A stretch of 64,000 nt of DNA from Rhizobium anhuiense. Its GTDB lineage: Bacteria; Pseudomonadota; Alphaproteobacteria; Rhizobiales; Rhizobiaceae. The notes under the pieces were generated by a model that saw only the letters and a list, made by a program, of their open reading frames with translations, had not been told where the DNA came from and ran no database searches. Positions 43,966 through 56,900 of the stretch are shown here, one piece after another. Position 1 is the first letter of the stretch. Every line of letters starts with the position of its first letter. The stretch is taken from positions 558,001-622,000 of the forward strand of contig NZ_ML133521.1 of NCBI RefSeq assembly GCF_003985145.1, read 5' to 3'. The translations under genes and the position numbers were made by a program.

Positions 43966-44655
43966 TTACTTCGCAGGGTTCGGGCCGATCCGCTTGCCAT
44001 GGCGGACCCGCTCGGCGCCGCCGTGAACGTGAGTGACCGCATAGTCGATACCCATGCCGTAGGCGCCGGAATGCTCCTTCACCAGCGACGTGACCGCGTC
44101 ATAGGTTTCCTTGCGTGCCCAGTCGCGCTGCCATTCAAGCAGGACCTGCTGCCAGGTGACCGGAACGACACCCGCCTGCACCATGCGGTCCATTGCATAT
44201 TTGTGCGCGTCGAGCGACGTGCCGCCGGACGCATCGGCGACCATGTAGATCTCATAGTCTGTGTCGTTCATGCAGGAGAGCGCAAAGGTCGTGTTGCAAA
44301 CCTCCGTCCAGAGGCCGGCGACGACGATCTTCTTGCGGCCATCGGCGGCATTCTTGGCAAGCGCGTCGCGGACGTTCTGGTCGTCCCAGGAATTCATCGA
44401 GGTGCGCTCAAGGATATCATTGTCCGGGACGACGGCGAGCAGTTCCGGGAAAGTGTTGCCCGAGAAGCTGTCGGTCTCGACGGTGGTGATGGTGGTCGGG
44501 ATGTTGAAGATCCTGGCAGCCTTGGCCAGACCGACGACGTTGTTCTTCAAGACCTGGCGGTCGATCGATTGGACGCCGAAGGCCATCTGCGGCTGCTGGT
44601 CGATGAAGATGATCTGACTGTTCTGCGGGGTGAGGACCTGAAGCTTGCTGGACAT
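43966..44655 (-). CDS. Isochorismatase-family hydrolase (YcaC-like)
   Basis: 229 residues. The cysteine-hydrolase triad is visible: Asp in IIFIDQQPQMAFGV (residue about 19), Lys expected in the middle (the usual position sits near LERTSMNSWDDQNVRDAL), and Cys in VVAGLWTEVCNTTFALS. VVAG-W-T-EVC is typical of YcaC and related hydrolases. Substrates of this group are amides of unknown identity. The stop lies 71 bases before the XapX gene, so it is probably in one operon with it and with the dioxygenase. Confidence 0.85.
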   Translation of the reverse strand: MSSKLQVLTPQNSQIIFIDQQPQMAFGVQSIDRQVLKNNVVGLAKAARIFNIPTTITTVETDSFSGNTFPELLAVVPDNDILERTSMNSWDDQNVRDALAKNAADGRKKIVVAGLWTEVCNTTFALSCMNDTDYEIYMVADASGGTSLDAHKYAMDRMVQAGVVPVTWQQVLLEWQRDWARKETYDAVTSLVKEHSGAYGMGIDYAVTHVHGGAERVRHGKRIGPNPAK

Positions 44656-44750
44656 CTCGTGTCTTCCTTTGACTGGGTTGAAGCTAGGTAATGGGGCAGG
44701 AAAGGCGGCACGTCTTGAAAGTTATGCCGCCTTATTGTTGGAAAGCGACG

Positions 44751-45683
44751 TCAGGCGGCGAGCGGTGTCAGCCCGGCCTCGATCTGGTCACGATAAGGCT
44801 CGTAGCGAGCCGGCAGTTTCAAAGCCTCGCCGAGGTGTGCCGTGTCTTCGTCGCGGTCGAAACCGGGTTCGTTGGTGGCGATTTCGAACAGGACGCCGCC
44901 GGGTGTCCGGAAGTAGATCGCCCAGAAGTAATCGCGGTCGATGACAGGCGTCACCTGGTATCCTGTATCCATCAGGGCCTTGCGGACTTCGAGCTGCTTT
45001 GCGCGGTTCTCGACGGCGAAAGCGATGTGATGCACGGAACCCGCGCCCTGCCTTGCGAAAGGCGTTTTCGGAAGGACTTCGAGGTCGATCGTGTCGGCAC
45101 CATTGCCGCCGGGGATGATGAAGCGGGTGACGTCACCATCCGTTTCAGTGCGCTGGTAGCCCATGAAACCGAGCAGTTCGGACGTGGCAGCGGCGTCATG
45201 CAGGCGGAATCTGGCACCGGTGAAGCCGTGGATGCCGACGCTTTCGTCGATGCCGGCGCCAGTCCAGGCCTTTCGGCCATCGGTTTCGGTTTCGACAAGG
45301 GCAAACCCTTCGCCGTCCGGCCCTTTGAACAGGAGGCGGGGAGCGCCAAAGGCAGTGTCGGTCTGCAGACTGCCGCTTCCCTTTGCCGATAAGCGATCCT
45401 GCCAGAAGGACAACGAGCCCTTGGGCACCGCGAACTGTGTGTCACTGACTTCGCCGACGCCGGGACGGCCGCGCATCACGTCGGGAAACGGGAAGTAGGT
45501 CATGACGGAGCCGGGGGTACCGGCCTCATCACCGTAATAGAGGTGGTAGACGTTGGGATCGTCGAAATTTACGGTCTTCTTGACGCGGCGCAGGCCAAGC
45601 GTGCCCGTGAAGAACGCGTTGTTCTGACGGGCATCCGATGCCATCGACGTGATGTGATGCAGTCCTTTGATATCCTTGATCAT
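44751..45683 (-). CDS. Ring-cleaving dioxygenase, VOC family (MhqO/LinE-like)
   Basis: 310 residues made of two glyoxalase-like (VOC) halves. The N-terminal half has the metal His in GLHHITSMASDARQN; the C-terminal half has AGSVHHIAFAVEN and the Glu in GVLFEIATNEPGF. These three ligands support Fe(II) or Mn(II) extradiol-type chemistry. Relatives MhqO and hydroquinone dioxygenases detoxify quinols under quinone stress. It heads the minus-strand cluster and is divergent from the LysR gene 120 bases away, which probably controls it. Confidence 0.9.
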   Translation of the reverse strand: MIKDIKGLHHITSMASDARQNNAFFTGTLGLRRVKKTVNFDDPNVYHLYYGDEAGTPGSVMTYFPFPDVMRGRPGVGEVSDTQFAVPKGSLSFWQDRLSAKGSGSLQTDTAFGAPRLLFKGPDGEGFALVETETDGRKAWTGAGIDESVGIHGFTGARFRLHDAAATSELLGFMGYQRTETDGDVTRFIIPGGNGADTIDLEVLPKTPFARQGAGSVHHIAFAVENRAKQLEVRKALMDTGYQVTPVIDRDYFWAIYFRTPGGVLFEIATNEPGFDRDEDTAHLGEALKLPARYEPYRDQIEAGLTPLAA

Positions 45684-45803
45684 AATCCTCGCCCTTCCGC
45701 GGCTGTGTTGGTTTGTCTGGTGTGATTGAAAATCTACGTCGGTTGATCAGGCGTGGAAATTGCAATAATAGTTGTCAGTGAATTGCCATTGGTGAAATAA
45801 TCG

Positions 45804-46703
45804 ATGAACGACTACAAGCTGCTCCGAACCTTCCTGCTCGCTGCCGAGAAGCGGAGCTTCGCGCAGGTCGCGCGCGAGCTCGATATGACGCCCGCAGCCG
45901 TCACCCGGGCGATTGCGGCCCTGGAAGAAGATCTGGGCGTGCAACTCTTCGTGCGCACCACGCGCCAAGTGTCGCTGACGACGGATGGCGCGATCTTCGC
46001 CGCCCAGATACAGCCGGCGGTGCAGGCGCTCGACAACGCGCGCAAGGACGTGATGAATTCCCACAAGGCGGATCATGGCCGCCTTCGCATCAGCGCGCCG
46101 ACCTGGTTCGGCCAGCAGGTCCTGCCGCCCATCCTCTCGGCATTCAGGGAGCGCTATCCCAAGATCAGCTTCGAAATCTCGCTCGCCGATGGACTCGTCG
46201 ACATCATCGACGACGATTATGATCTGGCGATCCGCATTTCCGCGGCACCTTCGGACAAGTTCACGATCTGGCGCAAGATCAGCGTCGTGCGCCGTATCCT
46301 CGTCGCAGCGCCCGGCAGCCGGTTTTGCGACATGAAGCACCCGAACGAGCTCATTCCCGACGATTGCCTGGCCTATAGCGGCGAAAGCAAACGGGAGACC
46401 TGGTCACTGTCGGACGGCAGTGGCAGCGCCACGATTTCTGCAGGCCGTGCATTCAGCGCCAATAGCGGAGAGGTGCTGGCGAGCATGGCGGCCGACGGCG
46501 TCGGGGTCACCATGCTGCCCAAGTTCCATGTCGCCGAGCATCTGCGGACCGGACGGCTCGTCCACGTCCTGCGGGACTGGTCGCCGCCAGACTTATGGCT
46601 GACCCTGTACTACCCCCCGTACCAGGCCCTGCCGCCGCGCATCGCCTCGTTCTCGAAGTTCTTCGAGCAACAGATCCCGGCGTTCCTCTCGGCGATCGAA
46701 TGA
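45804..46703 (+). CDS. LysR-type transcriptional regulator of the detoxification cluster
   Basis: 299 residues. The winged helix-turn-helix is at the N-terminus (LLRTFLLAAEKRSFAQVARELDMTPAAVTRAIAALEEDLGVQLFVRTTRQVSL), followed by the effector domain of the CrgA-like group (GRLRISAPTWFGQQVLPPILSAFRERYP, LADGLVDIIDDDYDLAIRI). This group senses aromatics and quinones and controls divergent enzymes. The 120-base gap to the ring-cleaving dioxygenase contains ATTGCAAT and ATTGCCAT 21 bases apart, a possible binding region. Confidence 0.92.
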   Translation: MNDYKLLRTFLLAAEKRSFAQVARELDMTPAAVTRAIAALEEDLGVQLFVRTTRQVSLTTDGAIFAAQIQPAVQALDNARKDVMNSHKADHGRLRISAPTWFGQQVLPPILSAFRERYPKISFEISLADGLVDIIDDDYDLAIRISAAPSDKFTIWRKISVVRRILVAAPGSRFCDMKHPNELIPDDCLAYSGESKRETWSLSDGSGSATISAGRAFSANSGEVLASMAADGVGVTMLPKFHVAEHLRTGRLVHVLRDWSPPDLWLTLYYPPYQALPPRIASFSKFFEQQIPAFLSAIE

Positions 46704-46931
46704 GCTTTGCCGATAAAGCAGGTGCGGTTGCTCCAACGAGGTCTTTCGAAAAGGAATTTGCAGAATCTTAGGCGGCGCACCAAGGGGCTTCCGGTCCATC
46801 TCGGTGGCCGGTCGCTCGATCCCGTTCAAGGCGACAATTTGGAAGTTCGGCGACATCTTCTCCCAATCCAGTCATCTGCCGGGCTTCCACATCAAAATAC
46901 GCCCAAGAGCCGGACGACGGAAGGTCTGTGG

Positions 46932-46959
46932 TTGACACGAACTCGGCCCAGGACATAGT
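46932..46959 (+). promoter_or_regulatory. Sigma-70-like promoter of the thi operon
   Basis: TTGACA (46932-46937), 16 bases, CATAGT (46954-46959, four of six matches). Transcription would start just before the riboswitch. The 228 bases between the LysR gene and this promoter hold no gene I can defend. Confidence 0.6.
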
Positions 46960-46972
46960 CTTTGCGACATTC

Positions 46973-49012
<2,040 letters not shown>

Positions 49013-49013
<1 letters not shown>

Positions 49014-49990
49014 TGCCTACGTTTCTCGTCAAAGGGGCTGGTGTTGCCGGCCTCGCGGCAGCCCATGAGCTCGTCAGGCGGGGCTTTTCGGTCGAGGTGA
49101 TCGAGAAGGCCGGCGCGGCGGGACTTGGCGCCTCGCACTTTGCTGGAGGAATGCTCGCGCCCTATTGCGAACGGGAAGCGGCCGAAGAGATTGTCCTGAC
49201 ATTGGGCCTGGGCGCGGCCGGATGGTGGGAGGAGGTCGTGCCCGGCGAGGTTCGTCGCCGCGGTACTCTGGTCGTGGCGCAGCCGCGCGACCTCCCCGAT
49301 CTCGTCCGGTTTGCCGCGCGCACCACCGGTCATGTCTGGATCGATCGCAAGGGTGTGGCCGACCTCGAGCCTGCACTAGCCGGCCGCTTCGAAAAGGCTC
49401 TTTTCTTCGAGCAGGAAGCGCATCTCGATCCACGCCGCGCACTGGCCAGACTAGCCGGCAGGCTCCGCGAGCGTGGCGTCGTCTTCCATTTCGGCGGATG
49501 CCAGCCGCAGGACCGGCGGTTTGCCGGCGTGCTCGATTGCACCGGGCCAGCGGCGATACCGCGACTTTCCGGCCTGCGCGGCGTGCGAGGCGAAATGCTC
49601 TATCTGGAAACTGCGGATATTACCCTTTCCAGGCCGGTTAGGATGCTGCATCCCCGCCATCCGATCTACATCGTGCCCCGCGACGATCACCGTTTCATGG
49701 TCGGGGCGACGATGATCGAGGCTGACGATGACGGACCGATTACCGCGCGTTCGCTCATGGAATTCCTGAACGCGGCCTATGCGCTGCATCCGGCGTTTGG
49801 CGAGGCACGCGTTGTCGAGACCGGGACTGGCATACGTCCGGCGTTTGCCGACAACATTCCGCAAGTCATCGAGACGGAGGAGGGGCTCGCGATCGCCGGC
49901 ATGCATCGGCATGGCTTCCTGCTGGCGCCCGCCATGGCGGTGCGGGCCACCGATATTCTCCTCGAGCGGCATTCACTTCTGAAAGGCTAA
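49013..49990 (+). CDS. thiO: Glycine oxidase ThiO
   Basis: A 325-residue D-amino-acid-oxidase-type flavoprotein. The FAD motif VKGAGVAGLAAAHELVRRGFSVEVIE opens the protein; GGMLAPYCE and the late TGIRPAFADNIPQVIETEEGLAIAGMHRHGFLLAPAMA belong to the family. It oxidises glycine to iminoglycine, the piece used by ThiG to build the thiazole ring. Its start overlaps the thiC stop by one base. Compared with typical ThiO (about 370 residues) it is short, as are other rhizobial members. Confidence 0.93.
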
Positions 49991-49994
49991 CCTC

Positions 49995-50192
49995 ATGAAA
50001 CTGATAATCAATGGCGAAACCCAGGTCTGCGAGGCCGTAACCCTGGCCGAACTCCTTCATGTTCTGGAATACGAGGGCGACTGGCTGGCAACCGCCGTCA
50101 ACGGAGATCTCGTGCATCGCGAGGACCGAGCCGATCACCGGCTCGACGATGGTGACCGTATCGAAATCCTGTCCCCGATGCAGGGAGGTTGA
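49995..50192 (+). CDS. thiS: Sulfur carrier protein ThiS
   Basis: 65 residues with the ubiquitin-like fold (MKLIINGETQVCEA, LAELLHVLEYEGDWLATAVNGDLV) and the required C-terminal GG (SPMQGG). After thiocarboxylation the last Gly carries sulfur to ThiG. It starts four bases after thiO. No ThiF/ThiI gene follows here, so activation depends on genes elsewhere. Confidence 0.95.
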   Translation: MKLIINGETQVCEAVTLAELLHVLEYEGDWLATAVNGDLVHREDRADHRLDDGDRIEILSPMQGG

Positions 50193-50195
50193 TCC

Positions 50196-50969
50196 ATGCT
50201 TTCTCTTTATGATGCTGCACTGTCTTCGCGGCTTCTGCTCGGCACCGCGCGTTATCCGTCGCCGGCCGTCCTTGCCGAGGCGGTCAGCCGGTCCGGCGCG
50301 GAGATTGTCACCGTCTCGCTTCGCCGCGAAACGGCCGGCGGAAAGACCGGTGGAGCCTTCTTCGAACTCATCCGCCAGCTCGCGGTCCGCGTCCTGCCAA
50401 ATACCGCGGGATGTCACAGCGCGTCCGAAGCGATCCTGACCGCCAAGATGGCGCGCGAGATATTCGGTACCGACTGGATCAAGCTCGAGGTGATCGGCCA
50501 CCACGACAGTCTCCAGCCGGATGTATTCGAACTGGTCGAAGCCGCACGCATTCTTTGTGCGGAAGGGTTTTGCGTATTTCCCTATACGACGGACGATCTG
50601 GTGGTGGGTGAAAAGCTGGTCTCCGTCGGATGCCGGGTCTTGATGCCCTGGTGCGCGCCGATCGGTTCTGCGGCCGGTCCGCGCAACCCTTCCGCGCTCA
50701 CCGCCATGCGGAGCGCCTTTCCGGACATACCGCTGATCGTGGATGCGGGGATCGGGAGACCGTCGCATGCGGCAACAGTGATGGAATTCGGCTACGACGC
50801 GGTGCTGCTCAACACGGCGGTCGCCGTCGCAGGCGATCCGCCTGCCATGGCTGAGGCGTTTGGCAAGGCGATCGAGGCCGGAAGGCTCGCTTATCTTTCC
50901 GGCATGCTGGAGCCACGCGACATGGCGGTACCGTCCACCCCGGTTGTCGGAAAGGGCGTTTTCGCATGA
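50196..50969 (+). CDS. thiG: Thiazole synthase ThiG
   Basis: A 257-residue TIM-barrel enzyme that forms the thiazole phosphate ring from deoxyxylulose phosphate, iminoglycine and ThiS-thiocarboxylate. [19 protein letters not shown] opens it. The Schiff-base Lys is in [11 protein letters not shown], and the phosphate-binding end is [29 protein letters not shown]. Four bases from thiS; its stop overlaps thiE by ATGA. Confidence 0.96.
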   Translation: MLSLYDAALSSRLLLGTARYPSPAVLAEAVSRSGAEIVTVSLRRETAGGKTGGAFFELIRQLAVRVLPNTAGCHSASEAILTAKMAREIFGTDWIKLEVIGHHDSLQPDVFELVEAARILCAEGFCVFPYTTDDLVVGEKLVSVGCRVLMPWCAPIGSAAGPRNPSALTAMRSAFPDIPLIVDAGIGRPSHAATVMEFGYDAVLLNTAVAVAGDPPAMAEAFGKAIEAGRLAYLSGMLEPRDMAVPSTPVVGKGVFA

Positions 50970-51571
50970 GACTTGATCCCTTCTATCTCATTGTCGACAG
51001 TTCCAAATGGATCGAACGTCTCGTGCCGCTGGGCGTCAAACTGGTGCAACTGCGGGTGAAGGATCGCCCGGACGAAATCCTGCGCCAGGAAATCCGGCGT
51101 TCGAAGGCCGTTTGCGCAGCGGCGAAGTGCCAGCTGGTTGTCAACGACTACTGGAAACTGGCGATCGAGGAGGGATGCGATTTCATCCATCTTGGCCAGG
51201 AGGATCTTGGGGAAGCCGACCTTGATGCCATTCGCAGCGCCGGCCTGAAATTCGGCCTTTCCACACATAACGCGTCAGAGCTCGAAACGGCTTTGGCTGC
51301 GAAACCTGACTATGTGGCGCTCGGTCCGGTCTATCCCACCATTCTCAAGCAGATGAAATGGGCGCCGCAAGGCCTGGAACGGATCACAGACTGGAAGAGG
51401 CGTGTCGCGCCGTTGCCGCTGGTGGCGATCGGCGGGTTGAATGTCGACAGGCTACAGGGCGTATTCGACGCGCGCGCCGACACCGCGGCCGTTGTCACCG
51501 ACATTACCTTGAACGTCGATCCAGAAGCGCGGACGCGCGAATGGATCGAACGCACGGCACCGTGGCGTTAG
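50966..51571 (+). CDS. thiE: Thiamine-phosphate synthase ThiE
   Basis: A 201-residue TIM barrel that joins the pyrimidine and thiazole halves to thiamine phosphate. Phosphate-binding elements: [62 protein letters not shown] and [10 protein letters not shown]. The [12 protein letters not shown] loop has the divergent form seen in rhizobial ThiE, while the standard KTTKP segment is missing. It closes the operon. No terminator hairpin with a T-run stood out. Confidence 0.93.
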   Translation: MRLDPFYLIVDSSKWIERLVPLGVKLVQLRVKDRPDEILRQEIRRSKAVCAAAKCQLVVNDYWKLAIEEGCDFIHLGQEDLGEADLDAIRSAGLKFGLSTHNASELETALAAKPDYVALGPVYPTILKQMKWAPQGLERITDWKRRVAPLPLVAIGGLNVDRLQGVFDARADTAAVVTDITLNVDPEARTREWIERTAPWR

Positions 51572-51869
51572 GGAGGTGCCGCCACGCGATGCGAGCTTTT
51601 GGAAGGATATACAAGTAGATAGCATCCCTAGTGCTAATGTATCTCTTCACTGGCGGGTAGTAAAATGCTCTACAGTGAGCGCCGTTTAAAGGCAAACCAC
51701 CTGACCCTGCATGGGCTCCTTTGCCGCCGCGGGGATGCGGGCCTTCTTCCTCTGCCGAGTTGCTGACTAGCGTCGCGGGCCTCGCAGATCCAAGAGCCGC
51801 CGAGCAGTCACATCTGACAGACCGCTCACAATCGACGAAAGTCGTTACCGCACCCGGAGGCAGTACACG

Positions 51870-52064
51870 ATGGCAGCGCAAAGATATAGCCGTCGCAAGA
51901 ACCTCAATATTTACTGGACGGTGTTCGATAAAGTCGTCGGACAGCCGGCCGTCGTCAATGGGTTTGTCATGGACATGCTGACCGCCGAGGAGGCGGATAA
52001 CTTGGTAGATCTGCTAAATCGCGGCAACCAAGCGAGCCTCTGGTGTTACGCTGAATGGTTCTAG
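51870..52064 (+). CDS. Small hypothetical protein (64 aa)
   Basis: ATG 51870 with GGAGG 9 bases upstream. The sequence is protein-like: a basic start (MAAQRYSRRKNLNIYWTVFD) then an amphipathic helix (GFVMDMLTAEEADNLVDLLN) and an aromatic end (ASLWCYAEWF). No family recognised. It lies in otherwise empty DNA, 298 bases after thiE, a stretch in which I saw nothing else. Confidence 0.5.
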   Translation: MAAQRYSRRKNLNIYWTVFDKVVGQPAVVNGFVMDMLTAEEADNLVDLLNRGNQASLWCYAEWF

Positions 52065-52407
52065 AGGCAACCGGCTGCCGCACATTGCGGTGCAACTCGC
52101 GCTGGAACGCGGCTACTTCGTCGGAGCATCAATACGGAACGGCGATGGTTTACAAGGTGGGAATATCGTTGTGAAGTTCCAGTCGGACCATCGAATCCTT
52201 CGACGTCGAATGCCGGCGAAGTTGTTTGTCGCAACCGCAAAGGAAAATCTATGTGGCGGTGGGTTCTGCTGTGCAGACTATTCCACACCAAAATTCCTGC
52301 GCCATGATCGTGCCGCTGGATAATCCCTCGTCGGATCGATTCGCGTTAGAACTTTGCGAAGCCTTCCATCTCGTTCGGTCGTTTGGGCGGGGTCGATATG
52401 CTGGACC
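52065..52407. other. Intergenic region, no gene seen
   Basis: Convergent space between two small genes. Overlapping ORFs have no ribosome sites or domains. Confidence 0.4.
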
Positions 52408-52623
52408 TCAATTCCCGCCAAGAATATTGAGGGCGTCTTGCAATCTAAGCGCAGCCAGCGCCCTCGTTGCCTCGTCGACGGGCCATCCGGCCCCCATTGC
52501 CGCCGACAGCAGGGTGACCTCGGTGTGAAGCTCCAGTCTCTCATAGAGGGGCTCAAGCGCCTCTCTGGCGGTGACAAGATGCTCGTCTGGAGGCGTGATA
52601 GGAGTCGGAGATACCGTTGGCAT
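52408..52623 (-). CDS. Small hypothetical protein (71 aa)
   Basis: From ATG 52623 with AAGGGA upstream; the frame upstream of it is not protein-like. After a flexible start (MPTVSPTPITPPDEHLVTA) the rest is two or three helices: REALEPLYERLELHTEVTLL and PVDEATRALAALRLQDALNIL. It looks like a small soluble helical bundle. No family recognised. A perfect 8-bp dyad sits 22 bases upstream. Confidence 0.6.
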   Translation of the reverse strand: MPTVSPTPITPPDEHLVTAREALEPLYERLELHTEVTLLSAAMGAGWPVDEATRALAALRLQDALNILGGN

Positions 52624-52645
52624 TCTGCGTCCCTTCCTAACGGTT

Positions 52646-52672
52646 TTGGAACCTGATTGGCCATGGTTCCAA
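52646..52672 (-). promoter_or_regulatory. 8-bp dyad upstream of the 71-aa protein gene
   Basis: TTGGAACC (52646-52653) and GGTTCCAA (52665-52672) are exact inverted copies around 11 bases. The site starts 22 bases ahead of the ATG, where an operator or promoter would lie. Confidence 0.35.
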
Positions 52673-53915
52673 GTGAATGGCTGCCGACGCCGATGCGAAC
52701 ATGACCAATTTGGAGGGGCCAGCACTCAGGAGTAAAAGGTAAAACGAAGAGTGTAGGTCCGCCATCATACTTGTGTATGCGCAAATTATACGGAGGCAGC
52801 ACACAGGCGGGCTGCTAGGGAGCTATGCCCGGCTCAGCCACTCATTTCGAGCATGAAGGGTGCCCACGTTGCTCCGTGCTCTCCTAGCGGCGCAAACGGC
52901 TTCCAAGGTAACGCAGTCCGGGACGACGTTCTATCTGGTTGATGTCATCGACGTGGGAAGAGGAGCGCGCCGAAGGCATCTCATCGCGAGGAGCGGGTGG
53001 TGGTCTGATTTCTGGTAGCCGGCCCCGATGAACGGCTAAACCCCCGTATAAGTCGTCTCCTCCTCTTCGCTACTCGATCCTTCCTCGAGATCAATAGCAG
53101 GTCGAGCGGCGTCCTGTTACGGTCAGGGTACTTCTCCCGCGCGGCAATGTCATCGAGCTCACGAAGGCGTTCAACACGCCTCCTGATGCCTGCATCAATG
53201 ACAGACTTGAGGCCATTCACCAACGATAGGTGCCGGCGAGCCGATGGGTCGGACCGTTTGCCTAAGGATTGAGACCATGACACATGAACTCCACCGCATC
53301 CAAATCGAACTGGTCCCATTGACGCTGTTTCCCAGCGCATATGGGGAAGCTGGGCCTTGCGCTCCGGGCTCTCCGCTCCACACACCGCCCGATATTTCAT
53401 CATGGCCGCCTACGGACTTGGAGGCCCATTTGATGATGTTCTCCGTCATGCCATTCGAAACGATCAAGTCTCCCTGGGGACAAGCGCTGCACGCCCAGAG
53501 ATCTGCCTTTACCCTATATGTTACTGGAACCCAGTTCGGTCTTCTGTGCTACTCCGTCGGGCTTGTCCGTCTGTTAGACGGCTTCGGGATCTCTGCCCTT
53601 CAGTGATTTCCGCGACATGCCGTAAGCCGGGTTTGGGTCCAGAATTGAGGATCATCGAGCTTGGTGCCTAGCACCTTTTAGCTCGTGCAGGCATCTCCGT
53701 TGCCTCGTCCAGTTTCCTGGCGCACGATTTCGCGGCACGATCGATGCGCTTGTTGTTTTCGCCACTGCCGCCCCCGTTGGCCCGAAGACTGCGACGTGGA
53801 CGTGAAAGCTTCGGCCGTACCTCAGTCGTCTCGTGACGGAGAAGCGGGCCAGGTCGACGGCCTTCAGCCTGAGACCTGCCCAGGCTGCGAGAGCTTCAGC
53901 CCGTTGTTGGTCCTA
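52673..53915. other. Long stretch without a supported gene
   Basis: About 1.2 kb. A minus-strand frame near 52981-53220 (NGLKSVIDAGIRRRVERLRE, DIAAREKYPDRNRTPLDLLL) is protein-like and might be a small gene starting at GTG 53220, but there is no ribosome site. The plus-strand ORF 53278-53606 has no domain. I see no mobile-element ends. Confidence 0.35.
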
Positions 53916-56900
53916 TCAGTTTCCCAACATTGCCATTTGGTCGGCATGCTTTGCGCCAGCGGTTTCGTCTCGTTCGAGAGGCAGGGTGAACAGAAACACT
54001 GCCCCACGTGGTTCACCAGCGGTGGCCCACATTCGACCCCCGTGAGCCTCGATAATCGAACGGCAGATCGCCAGGCCCATGCCCATGCCGCTCGATTTGG
54101 TCGTGTAGAAAGCCTCAAAGAGACGATCCACTGTCTGCGGGTCAAGGCCCGGACCCTTGTCGCGTATCCTGACGACAACGGTTCCTGAGGCATCTGCCCC
54201 GGTGCTGATCAGCAGTTCGCGCTCTTCCTCGTTGATGCTGCTCATCGCCTCGATTGCGTTCATGATCAGGTTTAGGATCACCTGTTGTAGCTGGACGCGG
54301 TCTCCTTCCACCAACGGGAGGCCCGCCGCGAATTCTGTCTGCAGCGTGACGCCGTGGCGGAGCACTTCACTGCTGGTCAAGGCAATCACGTGACGAATGG
54401 CTTCATTGAGGTCGAACAGCTCCTTGCGAGCCGGCTCCTTCTTGATCAAGGCACGGATCCGGCCGATGACATCGCTGGCTCGATTGGCGTTCTCGACGAT
54501 CCGGCCCAGCGCCTGAGTCGTCTCCTCCAAATTGGGCGGATGGGTTCCGAGCCAGCGCAACGCCGCCTGGGCGTTGGTGAGCGATGCGGCGAGCGGCTGA
54601 TTGACTTCATGGGCGATGGACGCTGTGAGCTGGCCCATTGTGGCGACGCGATTTGCATGGGCCAGTTGCCCTTGCACCTCGCGCAAGGCTTCCTCGCTCT
54701 CCCGTAACGCCTCTTCGGCCTGCCGCCGCTCCGTCAGATCGAGGACGAAAGAGACACCTTCGTTCCTGCCTTCTTCTAGAAGTGCACCGCCGATCAGCAC
54801 GGGCAGGCGGGTGCCATCTTTCCGAAAATACTCCTTCTCGAACGGCTGGACTGCCCCCATCATCTTCAGCTCTGCGACGGTCCGTGCGTCGCGGTCGCGC
54901 CATTCGACCGGCGTCAGGTCCGTCCAGGATAGCCGACCCGAGGCAAGATCCTCTCGGTCGTAGCCCAACATGCGGAGAAACGCGTCATTGGCTTCAAAAA
55001 TGCGACCTTCGATATCCCAGATGATAATGCCGATGATGTTGGCCTTGACGAGGCGACGGAACTTGGCTTCGCGTTCAGCGAGATCGCGGTACAACCGGGT
55101 ATTCTCCAGTGAGATTGCTGCCTGCGAGGCGAGCAACTTCAGCACCGCGATCCGAGCTGGCGCGAAGACCCGAGGGGCGAGGTTATTTTCAAGATAGAGT
55201 ACCCCGGTCAGTTGGCCCTGATTGAGCAACGGCGCACAGACGATAGAACGAGCACGGTGCCGACAAATATATGGGTCCGCGGCAAATGGATTCTGAGCTG
55301 CTGCGTCGTCGAGGACCACGGTTTCGTTCGTGCGCAAGATATAACGAAGGAGCGATTGTGGCAGCGTAAACTCTGTGACGATCGCGTCGAGCATCTGCAC
55401 CGCGACTGCTTCACCGCAAGTCGTGGCCTCCGCCGCGATCCGTGACTCACCGCCGCGCGGCAGGATCAGCAGGCCGCGCTCGGCGCCCGCCTGCTCAACG
55501 GCGGTGCGCAAGATCGTGTCGATCAGCTTTTGAAGGACGATTTCGCCTGACACGGCTTGTGAGATTTTGATGACGGTTGCGAGGTCGAGTTGCTCGACCG
55601 GGGCACCAATAGTGCTTGTTGGAGCGGGACTGCGTTCGTCCCCTCTCAGGTCCGGATAGAGCTGGTCGAGTTGCCGCACCTTACCGTCGGCACCCCAGCG
55701 TAAATAGCAGCCTCGCGCGTTGCGGAGATAGAGACGAGTGAAGTCTTCGAAGCCTCCCAGCGCATAAAAGCGGGCGGCGAGTTCATATGCGAGGGCTTCA
55801 TGATGAAGGAAGCCGTTGGCGCGCGCTGCGCGGATCGCTTGTTCGTATAGGCGCACGGCGTCGATTTCGCGGCCTTCAAGGCGCGCTATCTCGGCGCCGA
55901 CAAGTGCGGCGCGATTCTCGAAGTTCTCCGGGCAATTCTTCGCATAGATCTGAAGCTGTCGGTGGTGGAGAACCAGAGCCTCCGTATGCCGCGCCCGCTG
56001 GTCTGCCACAGCATCGTCGCAGCACGCGGCGCGGGCCAGGGCACCGTAGAAATGATGCTCCGGCGTCTCTTCGAAATGCGCTACGGACGACCATGGCAGC
56101 CTCTGCGCCCGCAACGACGCATCGACGGCCGCCTCATAGTCGCCGGCGAAGAACCGGGCCTGGAGTTTTCTGACGAAGTAGCAGATTTCCGCAAGATTCG
56201 GATTTTCCGAAAACCGGCGTTCGATCTCGAATTCGTCAAATCCGTCGTCGTCAAAGGAACCGAATTTCCGGGTCAACCCGCGCAGCGTCCGGACGAGCCC
56301 GAGCTGCGCGCTGGTGAGATCTACGACGAACTGGAACTGCACCTTTTGCGCAAATGCGAGGCCGGTCTCCGCTTGGTGTTGCACTTCCATAAGCGGATCT
56401 CCTGCTGCCAGCAGATTCGAATTCAAACTGGCATAGCTGTATCCGGCAAACGTCAGGTCACCGCTCTGATCGGCAATTTCAAGGGCTCGCCGCAACATGT
56501 CGCGGCCGATTCGGACATGTCTCGTCCACGGAATGACGTGAGCCCCGAAGTCTTTGTAAGTCCTGGCCTGAAAGCGTTTCAGGTCGCGCTTTTCGACCAG
56601 TTGGCAGCCTAGCTGACCGAAGCGGAAACCGGCCTCATAGTCACCGAAGCGCGGCCCAGCAATATAGCCAAGCGACACGTAATGGTAGCAGGAGCCGTCG
56701 CTGTTGCCGCGCTCGAGGCTCAGATTCACAGCCAGGCAGATTGCCATACATGCTAGGTTCGCGTCGGTATGCCATACCGCCCCCACGAGCCGGGCGAGAA
56801 TATCCAACGTCGCGGAGGATGCTGGGTCGCTCATCAATGGCAGATCAATGAGATCCTTGATCGCGCGGCTCCCGAGCTGCAACCAGATCCGGTCGTATTC

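Noticed and set aside
46704..46925. Minus-strand frames with protein-like text ahead of the thi promoter
   Set aside because: Segments such as WAEFVSTTDLPSSGSWAYFD look coded, but they change frame, lack a start and end, and run through the promoter and riboswitch; perhaps a decayed gene, not annotated.
52648..52670. GGAAC...GTTCC as another EcfG promoter
   Set aside because: Only 13 bases separate the two parts; the consensus needs 16-17.
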